Assembly: GCA_026415215.1 (NCBI GenBank) | Contig: JAOAHN010000062.1 | Coordinates: 1-34,065 of the forward strand | Length of the DNA: 34,065 nt | Direction of reading: 5' to 3' | DNA from: Candidatus Hydrogenedentota bacterium | Lineage (GTDB): Bacteria; Hydrogenedentota; Hydrogenedentia; Hydrogenedentales; Hydrogenedentaceae | Part shown: positions 1 through 9,245 of the stretch, piece after piece | Layout of the letters: the number at the start of each line of letters is the position of its first letter | Position numbering within the stretch: the first letter of the stretch is position 1 | Notes under the pieces: generated by a model | Database searches by the model: none | The model's input: the letters and a program-made list of their open reading frames with translations, nothing else | What the model was told of the DNA's origin: nothing | Program-made: the position numbers and the translations under genes

Positions 1-712
1 TCCTTTCCTTATTCTCAAATTCCATAAAAATCCCTATCAACTATAATTTACCATCAAATATCATGAACTAACGAGTCATGTTCTACCCAGTTATTCATAA
101 AACATCAAAAAGTTCAGCCTAATAACATTTATTTAGGGACCTTATCTATGACTTTAATTAATCAAAGTTACCTAATTATTTACATAATCAAAATAACTGA
201 TACATCTTCAATTGGTGTATCAACCGATTATAAAAATAAAGAAATATATCCATAGTCCATCTATAATTCTACACCGGTTTATTTTATCCGACTCTATTAA
301 ATCATAACTATTTAATCTGTGTTCCTGCATCAACTGACGCTTTATTTTTATACCCTGAGATGTTTGATTAAAGGAATTTTGTACCTTTCCTTTTGCACTG
401 CTGTAAGTACTTATAAATTACTCAACGATATAAATACATCTATAAGCACTGCCAGAATTTTATAAAGATGAAATTACTACCACTCGGAGAAACACCTGAA
501 TTTTTAGTATATCCTCGAGCCCTCTTAAAAATATGTATCAGATTAAACAAACATATTTAATTATTTATGGCAACTTAAACTTTCCCCCTAATGTTAGCTT
601 CTTCATATTACCTTTTCAATAATACTTAAGCTAAAAATAAATTCAAAACGGGGTAATATTACACTAATATCATATAAAATTCATCACAATTCTTAAGGCA
701 ACCCTACATCAT
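1..712. other. Gene-free AT-rich stretch, G-poor on the + strand
   Basis: I see no open frame of useful length on either strand and no recognisable RNA gene. The + strand is depleted in G: bases 1-60 contain no G and 16 C. Strand skew of this kind usually accompanies transcription or former coding on the G-rich strand, here the - strand, diverging from the radical SAM gene to the right. It may be the 3' or decayed part of something beyond the window edge. No hairpin or repeat convinced me. Confidence 0.5.
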
Positions 713-742
713 TTGCCCCATAAGAAGTATTCTGTTTATAAT
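713..742 (+). promoter_or_regulatory. Candidate sigma70-type promoter for the first radical SAM gene
   Basis: A perfect -10 hexamer TATAAT at 737-742 lies 18 bases after a weak -35 match TTGCCC at 713-718. It is about 70 bases upstream of the chosen ATG at 813. In such AT-rich DNA a TATAAT alone is weak evidence, so this is tentative. Confidence 0.35.
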
Positions 743-812
743 GTTCACAGGCTTCGAAGAGATAGTAAAGTGTGTTTTTTACTTTTAATTGAGTAGGTGT
801 ACTTACTCCGAA

Positions 813-2345
813 ATGAAAGTTCTCCTTATATCTGTTCAGAAAAATCTGAATATTCTGAACCTTAAGTTACTTCATACCTTACTTATAACAAAAGGGATAG
901 ATTCACATCTGCTCTATCTGACGAGATTTAGTCCAGAAAATAGACAAATGCTCCAATCGTTAGAGGGTTTCATCAAAGAGTTGCAACCTAATTGGGTAGG
1001 TATAAGCTTAACAGCCTCCGAATTCAGTTCAGCAAGAGATGTTACACTGTTCATCAAAAACAAGTTCGGCAACTTTCCGGTAATATGGGGGGGTATTTAT
1101 CCCACTTCTGCCCCTAAAAAATGTGCTAAGTATGCAGATTATCTTTGCATAGGAGAGGGAGAAAAGACTGTAATAGACATATGTGAAGCTATAAAAAATG
1201 GTAAGTCATTGAAAAATGTAAAAAATATCGCGTGGTTAGAGGGAGAAAACTTGCATATAAATCCTCTTAATCCTTTGATAGAGGATCTAAATTCTCTCCC
1301 CTTTGTGCCAAGATTAGCTCCTAATGCCTATATATTATTCAAAGACAAAGTTCTACCACTTAACCGAAAACTATACATGAAGCACAGTGCATTTAAGGGA
1401 GCCATATACCGAATCGTGAGTTCAAGAGGTTGTCCGTACAAATGCACATATTGCGTAAATTCAATCTTTCCTAAACTTTACTCTTGCTGGAGAGTTCGTT
1501 GGCCAACTCCTCAGAGAATTGTAGAAGAAATAAAAGCCGGAGTTTCAGAAGACCTACCTCTGAACTTTGTCTCTATTTTAGATGATAATTTCTTCGCACA
1601 GAAAATAGAATTTTTAGAAAGTTTTTTCAGTTTATATAAGCAGAAAGTAAATAAACCTTTAATCGCAGTTAGCTCACCTGACTTCATCACAGAAGAAAAA
1701 ATTAAAATGGCAGTAGATGGAGGACTCTCTTCCCTCCATGTAGGACTTCAAACAGGAAGCGAATTCGTATGCAAGGATATATACAATAGACCAAGTTCAC
1801 CCAAGAACTATGTGAAAATAGCCCAAATTCTTCATAAATACCCCATAATCCCATACTATGATATAATTTGCGATAATCCCTTCGAAACGGAAAAAGATGA
1901 AATAGAAACAATAAAAATGTTAGCGGATTTACCTAAACCATATTTCTTCCTCATTTTTTCATTAACCTTTTACGAGGGCACCCCTTTGAGAGAAAGGGTC
2001 GAAAAAGAGTATCCGCACCTCTTGCACGATGATACCAAAAAAGATTTTCTTATTATAAACCAAACCCCTCTTAATCTATTAAAACACTTAGCAACAATAG
2101 TGCCGAAATCGTTAGTTCTTCGTTTACTATCATTACATCAGAAAAAACCTAACTCATTATTAACTAAGTTCATACTAAGAATTGCTAAATTCACAGGTAT
2201 ATTTTTTTTCCAACCATTAATATATTTGTGGATTTTACTTAAGTTTAATAAGTACTCCATTTCAAAAACTATCATAAATCTACCAAAATTTCTTGACATA
2301 AGAATATTTCACATATTTGGACACTTCTACCGGCAACAGGAATAA
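813..2345 (+). CDS. B12-binding-domain-type radical SAM protein, copy 1
   Basis: Predicted radical SAM enzyme of the large B12-domain class (BchE/methyltransferase-like architecture); substrate unknown. The radical SAM cluster motif CxxxCxxC is seen as SSRGCPYKCTYC, with cysteines at residues 207, 211 and 214. The N-terminal ~150 residues resemble the Rossmann-like B12-binding domain (VGISLTASEFSSAR, VIWGGIYPT, YLCIGEGE), but I see no DxHxxG cobalamin-ligand motif, as in many members that do not use the histidine. The C-terminal ~80 residues are hydrophobic and basic, suggesting membrane association. The open frame extends upstream to a TTG at 789. I chose the ATG at 813 because MKVLLISVQKNL then lines up with the start of the second copy (MADIVLISAQQNL). 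That copy at 5469-7031 is homologous along its whole length and convergent with this gene. Confidence 0.85.
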   Translation: MKVLLISVQKNLNILNLKLLHTLLITKGIDSHLLYLTRFSPENRQMLQSLEGFIKELQPNWVGISLTASEFSSARDVTLFIKNKFGNFPVIWGGIYPTSAPKKCAKYADYLCIGEGEKTVIDICEAIKNGKSLKNVKNIAWLEGENLHINPLNPLIEDLNSLPFVPRLAPNAYILFKDKVLPLNRKLYMKHSAFKGAIYRIVSSRGCPYKCTYCVNSIFPKLYSCWRVRWPTPQRIVEEIKAGVSEDLPLNFVSILDDNFFAQKIEFLESFFSLYKQKVNKPLIAVSSPDFITEEKIKMAVDGGLSSLHVGLQTGSEFVCKDIYNRPSSPKNYVKIAQILHKYPIIPYYDIICDNPFETEKDEIETIKMLADLPKPYFFLIFSLTFYEGTPLRERVEKEYPHLLHDDTKKDFLIINQTPLNLLKHLATIVPKSLVLRLLSLHQKKPNSLLTKFILRIAKFTGIFFFQPLIYLWILLKFNKYSISKTIINLPKFLDIRIFHIFGHFYRQQE

Positions 2346-3275
2346 ACATTGGAGTAATAAGAAACAATTCTTTTAGCGTCCTATTAGAAAAAAGATAACT
2401 CTATTCAATTCATTCCATTCTATATTGGGTAGGATAACACAATGTCTTACTCTAATGTCACAAGTTAGAGAAAAAATCACCATATAAAGACCTAAAATCA
2501 ATTATATCCTTGTGATTAAGTCCCTTCATAATTACTGTACTAATTGCAACTATTAAGTAAGTCTCAAAATAAAAATTGAACAATTATAAAATAGTAATTA
2601 TCAAAGGTTGCAGAGAAAAAAGAGAAGCAATGTCACTCCAATCCTTGTACTGAGTTATTAGATTACAGCTATATAAGATAAGAATCAGAATGAAATTTGA
2701 AAAAGGATTATTGAAACCTAATTTCTAAATTCAATACTTAGTGAAGCTTAAATAAATAAAAATTTAATTTCAAATAGAAGTAATATTTACTAAGAAGTTA
2801 AACAAAAATTCTAATTACTTTTCCGACAATTGACAAATTATTATTCAAATTCTAAACCAGAAGAAAATAAAAGAACGATAAAAAATACACGCTGAAAGAT
2901 ACTTAATTTCCTTCCCTCTAAAGCGAAGGTTACCAGTTAAGGGAAAAAAACAATGGTAGAAAAATCATAAATATCACTTCTTTTCACAACTCTAATCGGC
3001 GCAAATGGTTCAAAAGCTGTGAAAAAATGTCATCATAGCAATCTATAATATATCTATTAGACAACACCAAGAAATCCTACATTAAGAACTTAAAAAAATA
3101 AAGAACAATTGATTCAGAGCTCGATGGCCTCATCTATGATTATCAATAGGGAAAAGATTATTAATAGCCCAACTGAGATAAATCATATTGTTAAATTATA
3201 CTTGGCATAAGCCGTTAGTATTTCCCCATCCCGCTATAAATAATAATTTTCATCAAACTAGAGGTTAAAAGAACA

Positions 3276-3392
3276 TCAAGAAGCCCAAAAAGGGGCTTCT
3301 ACAAATTTTAGAATTAGTTTATTCAAAATATGCCACCCCTTTCTCTCTAACAAGCGGTACATCTTAATGGCCTTAAAATCCTCTTCATTCAT
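3276..3392 (-). CDS. Possible small protein, doubtful
   Basis: A 38-residue frame starts MNEEDFKAIKMYRLLERKGW and ends at a TGA at 3276-3278. It has a plausible ribosome site (GAGGGG, 7 bases before the ATG at 3392). The frame is open further upstream to 3572 (98 residues, hydrophobic N-terminus), but that start has no obvious ribosome site. No family is recognised. The last codons lie inside a perfect hairpin (3279-3300), which suits a terminator or RNA structure better than a conserved C-terminus. Chance is a real possibility. Confidence 0.15.
   Translation of the reverse strand: MNEEDFKAIKMYRLLERKGWHILNKLILKFVEAPFWAS
3279..3300. terminator. Perfect 8-bp hairpin, terminator-like
   Basis: AGAAGCCC (3279-3286) pairs with GGGCTTCT (3293-3300) around a 6-base loop. 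On the - strand it is followed by a moderately U-rich run (TGATGTTCTTTT), and on the + strand by ACAAATTTTAG. It could end transcripts from either side. The T run is poor in both directions, so confidence is modest. Confidence 0.35.
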
Positions 3393-3792
3393 TTCACATC
3401 CCCTCATTTTCTTATTACGGAAGAATACAAACTTAAAATCTATATTCTCTAAATAACTCAGGGTCAAATTGTAAGCAAGAGACATTACTGTCCACACCCA
3501 TAGAAAATAAACACAAACTGCGAAAGTATTAATGGTTACCCAAATCAGAACTTTATATGCTGATATCCCCAATTACTATACTTGCGGTTCCCAATTACCA
3601 ATGAGAACAACATAAATATAAAATGTAAAAAGAAAACATCAAATACAAAGCGTGAAACCACGGCAACAGAATGTTAGATATAGTGTTAATAATCCACCAC
3701 TTGGTGATACCTTTGAATCCCTACCATTAGAGCAATTAATCTTAAAGAATGATAGCCACGAAAAAAGAGAAAGAAATAAAACAAAAGAGTAG

Positions 3793-3827
3793 CTTTTCAA
3801 CTCTTAACTTATATATATGTTGAAAAG
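3793..3827. repeat. 9-bp inverted repeat with 17-base loop
   Basis: CTTTTCAAC (3793-3801) is the exact complement of GTTGAAAAG (3819-3827). It lies in the gene-free stretch and is AT-rich, so an RNA hairpin would be weak. No function is assigned. Confidence 0.3.
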
Positions 3828-5298
3828 GGATAGGGAAATAAAAAATGCAGATAACAAACCCACCATTGTATTTGCTACTCTTTTCCCAAATATATACTCA
3901 AAGTAAATGCTCAACATCGAGAAGGATATTGGTAAAAGGCGCCAAAGCCACACATATTCCCCCACTAAATGAATCCAGAAATAATTTAGTATAGGACGAG
4001 CCCGCCAGCTATGCCCTATACTCGGGGCAATTTATCAGAAATAACTTTAAATTAGTTAACAAATCACAAATCTTGATATTTGCAACAAATAAAAATTCCT
4101 CTTGCCAACTGATTGTTCCGAAAGTCTATAGATTCTTAGAATAAACCCGATAAGAAGTACAATTGATAAAGAAAATAAATTAGTCCATTCCTCCTTTCTA
4201 CATTTCTTAGTTCGGCAGATTATAGTTATCTTGGTTTAATAACCTATCCTACCTCTACCCTTCTATTATCTTCTCCTTAAGACTTTGGTTATTAAATACA
4301 CCTACTTATCTTCATAATTATAATAACACGGATTTTTATCTAAACTATACAACAATTGGCTACATCCTGTTCGCTATTTCGTCTTAATACCTCTACTCTC
4401 CTATAATTTAATCGCTACACTAATCTATCTGTTCTCAAAGCATACAATAGAGTCTACCTCTAACTTACTCTATCTCTTACATAATCAGTCAAATAAATAC
4501 TAATCTGTTGTCTTATTCCTACTATAACTATTTGTAAACTCGTCCTTATTATCAAAATAAGTAATACTATTCTTATACAAATAACATCTCTCAATTTTTT
4601 AAAGAAACAAAACAGTTCCCTCTATACTATGTGCATCTTTTAGAACACATATACTAACCAGTTCGCGGGTTCTACAACCACAAATAACACCTTCTGCTCA
4701 TCCCCTTGAACTCAGTCTATTTTCACCTCACAGGTTATTCATTCCTCTATAGCATTCTTTAGCCTACCAATCCATGTAGACTTGAAGGCCTATCCCTCAA
4801 ATTCTCACGCTTCCTTTACCTCTCCACTGTTCATTTATTCGAACTTAATCTCCGACTAAACACAAAACGGGGGTTCTACTCTGTGTCACTACCTTTTAAA
4901 ATAGGACCATCATCTTCTAATTTAGATAATGTTAGATTCCCAGTGTATCTTTTCTCCTCTATTCAGTCTTATTCCTTACCTTACCCTTCCTTATCAAACC
5001 CACATTCCTATAGGAATCCTCTTTCAAACTAATATTCAGTACAACCAACTTCGATCATAAGGACATCAGACATCTGTAAAATTTTGTATTTTCATATTTC
5101 CAACTAACAGAGGAAAAGTTTAAAAAATTTTGTTCTAAACTTCAGATTTATAGCACAATACTACGGCTAAAAATTATTCTATAATAATGCTCTGCACGAT
5201 TTAGAAAAGTTTCTTATAAACTATAGACATTATATGTAATCATCTTTAGCTATCTATTCACATCAAGAGTTTCTATTTATTCCCTAAAAATAAAATTC

Positions 5299-5463
5299 TT
5301 AAACACCTATTAAGAATTCATTCTCCATTACAACTGATAGACTTCTAATAGTTATGAACCAAAATACTCTTTGGATAAAAGAAAAAGTTTTACTTTCTTC
5401 ATCTCCATCATTTATAGTTTCTCCGGGTTTGCCAATTATACACACTTTTTCAAAAGCTATCAT
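5299..5463 (-). CDS. Possible 54-residue protein downstream of radical SAM copy 2
   Basis: An ATG at 5461-5463 opens six bases after the stop of the upstream radical SAM gene on the same strand. The predicted peptide begins MIAFEKVCIIGKPGETINDG, is acidic in the middle and hydrophobic later, and resembles no family I know. AAGGTGG abuts the ATG, closer than a normal Shine-Dalgarno. A frame of this length is not rare by chance in AT-rich DNA. Position and orientation are the only support. Confidence 0.25.
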   Translation of the reverse strand: MIAFEKVCIIGKPGETINDGDEESKTFSFIQRVFWFITIRSLSVVMENEFLIGV

Positions 5464-5468
5464 CCACC

Positions 5469-7031
5469 TTAAGTGTCAAACAATTTTCTAATGTTTAACC
5501 CTTTCCTCAAGAAGCGAATAGCAGGCAGGTGAGTGGCGTAAAAAAACATTGAACTTACCCTTATTGTTCCTACTAAAGATCTTCGTTGAGAAAGATATAT
5601 CATTCTCACTGCATTATATGGGATCAGAAAGAGTACGCAAATTAATTCGAGAACAGAAATTATCCCTTTTATAAACCCATCTTCAGGATTTTTTTTCATT
5701 TTCTTTGTGAGAAAGAAAGTCCAGGAAGTAGGTATAAAACAAGCACATCGAATCAATTTGTTTATAGCGTTTTTCTCCCAAGCGAAAATATCACCAAACT
5801 CGATGCAGTCTGCATCAATAATCTTATCCTCTATAGCTTTCCGCCTCAACTCTGTACCTGGATAGAAACGCAATGATGCGATAAGAGGAATAAATTTATG
5901 AGGAACTTGAGCAAGTGTTTCTGCTGTTTTCAATTTGTCTTCTAACCGCTCATAAGGATTATCTACTATAATGTCGTAATATACTCCAATTGGATATTTG
6001 CTAATTATCTCAGCGGCTTTCAAAAAATTCTCCGCAGTAGTTGCTCGTTTGTATATTTTGAGGCAAGTGTAATCACTTCCACTTTGCAACCCCATATTTA
6101 TCCATGTCAAACCAGCATCAGTAAGAAGATCCATTTTCTCTTCAGAGACCTCATGAGGAGTCGTTTTAGCAATGAATGGAATGTTAAATCTTTTCTTATA
6201 CTCATAACAAAATTCCTTAATGTAATCGAGATCTGAGGAAAAGAAACAATCATCGGCAATATCTATGTAATAAGTTTTTGGTCCTTCTCTTAGACCAAGT
6301 TCTATTTCTTCTATTACATGTTTTACACTCCTCTGACGAACAGGCCATTTCCCATAAATCATTCGCAAATATCTATTGCAACAAAAAGTACAACCATAAG
6401 GGCAGCCTCGTGAGGTCATAACTTTCAATACTTGTCCCCTGTATCGTTTGAATCTGTATAAGTGCTTTACTTGGAGTGGCTCAACTCGTTCCCCAACATC
6501 AACATAACTATTCTCAGGAATTTGTCTTAAAATAGGAAGTGAGTCAAGATCGGTTATCAACGGATATAATGAATTTATATTGAGTTTACCGCCACTGAGA
6601 AATGCCATATTGTTCACTTTTTGCAAATCTTCATAAGTCGCTCCACTTTTTAATTTCAAAATAAAATCTTTTATTGGTAACTCACCCTCTCCTATACATA
6701 CAAAATCTGCCCATTGTAAACATCTTTCTGGCTCTGTAGTAGGTTCTATTCCTCCCCAGATAACATACACAGATGGTAGTATTTCTCTTATAAGCTTTGT
6801 GGTTTCTACTGCAATAGAATAATCTTCTACAGTTAAACTTATACCAATAACCTTAGGGCTATGTGAGATAAGAAAATCTTTTAGGTGCCCTCTACTTTTC
6901 TGCTTAGCAAAAATCGGTATGTATAATAGGATAGTATCAATTTTTCCACTTTCTAATAGGTACTGATGCACATACTTTAAACCTATTGTATCTAAGTTCT
7001 GCTGGGCAGAAATTAAAACTATGTCAGCCAT
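5469..7031 (-). CDS. B12-binding-domain-type radical SAM protein, copy 2
   Basis: A 520-residue predicted radical SAM enzyme, homologous from end to end with the protein at 813-2345. Shared blocks include the N-terminal LIS.Q.NL, the WGGI.PT segment, CIGEGE, the [4Fe-4S] motif SRGCPYGCTFC (cysteines 210, 214, 217), GLQSGSDYTC/GLQTGSEFVC and YYDII.DNP(Y/F)E. The N-terminal B12-type domain lacks an obvious DxHxxG. The C-terminus (about 435-520) has two hydrophobic stretches and many basic residues, again pointing to the membrane. The substrate is unknown. The ATG at 7031 has no strong Shine-Dalgarno, but homology with the other copy begins at this methionine. The next - strand gene upstream is the sugar epimerase, about 270 bases away. 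Confidence 0.87.
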   Translation of the reverse strand: MADIVLISAQQNLDTIGLKYVHQYLLESGKIDTILLYIPIFAKQKSRGHLKDFLISHSPKVIGISLTVEDYSIAVETTKLIREILPSVYVIWGGIEPTTEPERCLQWADFVCIGEGELPIKDFILKLKSGATYEDLQKVNNMAFLSGGKLNINSLYPLITDLDSLPILRQIPENSYVDVGERVEPLQVKHLYRFKRYRGQVLKVMTSRGCPYGCTFCCNRYLRMIYGKWPVRQRSVKHVIEEIELGLREGPKTYYIDIADDCFFSSDLDYIKEFCYEYKKRFNIPFIAKTTPHEVSEEKMDLLTDAGLTWINMGLQSGSDYTCLKIYKRATTAENFLKAAEIISKYPIGVYYDIIVDNPYERLEDKLKTAETLAQVPHKFIPLIASLRFYPGTELRRKAIEDKIIDADCIEFGDIFAWEKNAINKLIRCACFIPTSWTFFLTKKMKKNPEDGFIKGIISVLELICVLFLIPYNAVRMIYLSQRRSLVGTIRVSSMFFYATHLPAIRFLRKGLNIRKLFDT

Positions 7032-7149
7032 TGGACAATCGAAATAATAATAACTGTAAAATCTTCTTTTATAGAACTTTCAATCCGTGATATAACGATG
7101 ACTCAAAAAATATTATATAGTAACCATGAGGCATAGGGAAACACACACT

Positions 7150-7198
7150 CTCTCCTGTACAAAGGAGAGCAAGAGTTATCTGAATGCAAACGATAACT
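7150..7198. other. Two small hairpins between radical SAM copy 2 and the epimerase gene
   Basis: CTCTCCT (7150-7156) pairs with AGGAGAG (7163-7169) over a 6-base loop. AGTTATC (7174-7180) pairs with GATAACT (7192-7198) over an 11-base loop, followed on the + strand by TTTTT. They lie 3' of the epimerase gene on its strand and may end its transcript. Neither has a good U-run on that strand. Confidence 0.3.
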
Positions 7199-7305
7199 TT
7201 TTAAATGTTCCACCTCCCCATTTCCCAATATAGATGAGACATACCAATCTATCTCTATTCTAAAAATCAAATTACATAAAATAAGTTATTTAATTCATCA
7301 ATTTT

Positions 7306-8580
7306 CTACCCTAATAGAGAGAGTATTTTTGTTAGTCTCCGTTCACACTCTCTTGTGGCTCTGACTGTATGATAATTGATTTTCCAGGCATGTGCCATAT
7401 AATCCCAAAGCACATTATTATTTTCATCCAATAATGGAAACCATTCACCAACAGCATGGTTGATCATATAGTCCATGACAAAACGATGCACATTTTCGTA
7501 GGCATCAAAATATTTCTCATCACCTAAGAGCAAGTATGCATCTAACATACCCACCATGGTTTCTGCCTGTTGCCAGAATTCCTTATTGCGTTCTCGAGCG
7601 GGACCATCATGAGGACCTTCACAGAAAACTCCCCCTTTGTTCCAATCAATACCATATTTTAAGCAATGATCATACATCTTTTTCATTTTTTCTTTATAAG
7701 GTTCAACATCTTCTCCAAGAATATCCAAAGCATGTTTGAGCAACCAGCAAAATTCAACATTGTGTCCGAAACTTGTATTGTTCAAAGGCCTTCCCTCGGG
7801 ATCCTCCACATTCCTGTCAGAACCCCATACATTCTTGAATATAATAGCTCTGAGAGGCTTCCAATCAAAGCTAAACTGTGCGATACCAGTACCGTATTCA
7901 GGGTGGACCATGCGATCAAAAATCAGCTTTATAACATTTAGAGTATCTTGTTTATGTTTTATGGAACCTGTAGCCTCATAAAGATTAGTAAAAGCCTCCA
8001 TCAAATGCATGTGCACATCGAAGGATTTTCTATCCCCGCCGTATACACCCGGAGGTTTAGGTTTCCAATCCCGCTCAAAAAATTCCCCAAATCCGCCATG
8101 GGCAATGTCTACCGCTTGGTATTTAATTGTTCTCCATGTTTCTTCTGCAAAATCCAAAGCTTCTCTATCACCTGATGCCATCGCATACTCACTTAAAGAA
8201 TATATAGCAAACGACTGACCATACATTATTTTGCTTGCATCAATGGGTTCCCCATCTCTTTTTGTAATCCAATACCATCCTTTATGTTCCTCATCCCAAA
8301 AATATTTTTTTAGAAAATCAAAACCCTGCTGAGCAATCTTTAGATATTTCCCATCCCCCAAATTAGACCGATGACAAGAAGAGTAGGTAAAGATCATCCG
8401 AGTCTGACAGACAAGGGTTTTTTCAGTTTGACCAGTTGGTTTTCCATTTCTATCAAAATAGGTTAAAAAACCTCCACATTCCTCATCTACACCGTGAGTT
8501 TCCCAGAAAGGAAGCAACTCGTTAAATAGATGATGTTGAATCTCTTTCAAAAGTTTTTCCACTCTTTCTTTAGTAACCAT
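7306..8580 (-). CDS. AGE-family sugar 2-epimerase, cellobiose 2-epimerase-like
   Basis: A 424-residue cytosolic enzyme of the N-acylglucosamine 2-epimerase / cellobiose 2-epimerase superfamily. These (alpha/alpha)6-barrel enzymes interconvert glucose- and mannose-type residues at C2. Family hallmarks seen are the early arginine in TLVCQTRMIFTYS, the HMHLMEAFTNLYEATG segment, FGHNVEFCWLL with its conserved histidine, WQQAETMVGMLDAYLL, and the C-terminal KINYHTVRATRECERR. The length and the HMHLMEA and FGHNVEF blocks fit cellobiose/mannobiose 2-epimerases better than renin-binding protein, but the substrate cannot be fixed from sequence. No signal peptide. GGAG ten bases before the ATG supports the start. 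It is transcribed alone, divergent from the tRNA-Arg gene. Confidence 0.88.
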   Translation of the reverse strand: MVTKERVEKLLKEIQHHLFNELLPFWETHGVDEECGGFLTYFDRNGKPTGQTEKTLVCQTRMIFTYSSCHRSNLGDGKYLKIAQQGFDFLKKYFWDEEHKGWYWITKRDGEPIDASKIMYGQSFAIYSLSEYAMASGDREALDFAEETWRTIKYQAVDIAHGGFGEFFERDWKPKPPGVYGGDRKSFDVHMHLMEAFTNLYEATGSIKHKQDTLNVIKLIFDRMVHPEYGTGIAQFSFDWKPLRAIIFKNVWGSDRNVEDPEGRPLNNTSFGHNVEFCWLLKHALDILGEDVEPYKEKMKKMYDHCLKYGIDWNKGGVFCEGPHDGPARERNKEFWQQAETMVGMLDAYLLLGDEKYFDAYENVHRFVMDYMINHAVGEWFPLLDENNNVLWDYMAHAWKINYHTVRATRECERRLTKILSLLG

Positions 8581-8641
8581 ATCAATCCACTCCTATCTCT
8601 ACACGGTTATTATAAATCGCTCAAATCCTAATAACATTATT

Positions 8642-8671
8642 ATGATATCACTGTAATTTTCATCCTTTCAA
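8642..8671 (-). promoter_or_regulatory. Candidate promoter for the epimerase gene
   Basis: On the - strand TTGAAA (complement of 8666-8671) is separated by 18 bases from TATCAT (complement of 8642-8647). That is 5/6 and 5/6 to the sigma70 consensus, about 60 bases before the start codon. Confidence 0.5.
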
Positions 8672-8725
8672 AACTAAATTAAACATAGAGGTTTAACAAA
8701 ATTCTATTCATTTTAAAAACATAGT

Positions 8726-8755
8726 TTGAATTTTCTAAATTAAGTTTGTTATTAT
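8726..8755 (+). promoter_or_regulatory. Promoter for tRNA-Arg
   Basis: TTGAAT (8726-8731), an 18-base spacer and TATTAT (8750-8755), with the tRNA 5' end 24 bases further on. The spacing and position fit a housekeeping promoter serving only the tRNA. Confidence 0.6.
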
Positions 8756-8779
8756 TCTTATTGTAGAGACAATTGATAT

Positions 8780-8854
8780 GTTCCCGTAGCTCAATTGGAT
8801 TAGAGCGCTTGGCTACGGACCAAGAGGCTGGGGGTTCGAGTCCCTCCGGGAACG
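8780..8854 (+). tRNA. tRNA-Arg (anticodon ACG)
   Basis: A full cloverleaf can be drawn. The acceptor stem is GTTCCCG/CGGGAAC. The D arm contains GCTCAATTGGATTAGAGC. The anticodon stem CTTGG/CCAAG encloses the loop CTACGGA, giving anticodon ACG. The T arm is GGGGG-TTCGAGT-CCCTC with one G-U pair. The discriminator base is G, CCA is not encoded, and GTTTTT follows immediately as a likely stop for transcription. ACG read as ICG decodes CGU/CGC/CGA and normally requires TadA editing. Confidence 0.96.
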
Positions 8855-8860
8855 TTTTTA

Positions 8861-9199
8861 CATTAAATCTTACCTTAATATTGTTTCCTAATTACAGGGT
8901 AGTAAAATTCAGACTTGGTCCCTAAGATAGAATTGATCCCGGTAATGTATTGACAGGGTAATCTAAGAAATCCTTCAAAAAACTTGTTCTCCTCTTCACC
9001 CAATACTATTCTATTTTTGAGCATTTATCATTTTATCTATTATTTTAGTTATTTGTTTATATTTTTATTTATAAGTATTTTTTTCATAGTTTATTAATGT
9101 TTTATGTATTTTTTTATGTTTTTATATTTTTATTAATATTTTTATAATCAAGGTTAGAAAAAACAAATTTAAAATCTCAGCAAATAGAGCAAATTTTAC
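8861..9199. other. Spacer with a long T-rich tract, no gene seen
   Basis: Between the tRNA and the riboflavin promoter there is no open frame worth calling. From about 9018 to 9150 the + strand is almost entirely T and A with many T runs. This could act as a bent or easily melted stretch, or insulate the riboflavin promoter, but that is speculation. Confidence 0.5.
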
Positions 9200-9228
9200 T
9201 TGACTTTCCACCAATATTCTGATATTAT
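9200..9228 (+). promoter_or_regulatory. Promoter of the riboflavin operon
   Basis: TTGACT (9200-9205), exactly 17 bases, then TATTAT (9223-9228). This is the best sigma70-type match on the + strand of the window. The start of transcription expected near 9235 is about ten bases before the riboswitch P1 helix. Confidence 0.75.
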
Positions 9229-9245
9229 ATTTTCACAAAATCAAA

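Larger units (their letters stand above)
2346..5298. other. About 3 kb with no convincing gene between two convergent radical SAM genes
   Basis: All six frames are broken by frequent stops; the longest open frame is 98 codons (see 3276-3392). Composition changes along the stretch. From about 2346 to 4180 the + strand is A-rich with little G/C skew. From about 4190 onward the + strand is strongly pyrimidine-rich and G-poor; 4261-4320 has 3 G and 12 C, and 4441-4500 has 3 G and 15 C. The - strand there is purine-rich, in the same direction as the downstream radical SAM gene. A few hairpins occur (3279-3300, 3793-3827, palindrome 5004-5017). It could be decayed genes, long untranslated transcripts or an unrecognised structured RNA. 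I recognise no Rfam-type signature in it. Confidence 0.6.

Noticed and set aside
789-812. TTG start extending radical SAM copy 1 by eight residues
   Set aside because: The homologous copy begins at the residue equivalent to the ATG at 813, and the TTG has no clear ribosome site.
4660-4700. tRNA-like T-arm sequence (GGGTTCTACAACC) in the gene-free region
   Set aside because: No acceptor, D or anticodon stem can be drawn around it; chance match.
2346-5298. Group II intron, CRISPR array or known large RNA in the gene-free region
   Set aside because: I found no domain V-like hairpin, no reverse transcriptase frame, no regularly spaced repeats and no RNase P, tmRNA or SRP RNA core motifs.
7536-8218. 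Four overlapping + strand frames of 67-91 residues within the epimerase gene
   Set aside because: They are shadows of a well-supported AGE-family gene on the other strand, with no family resemblance.
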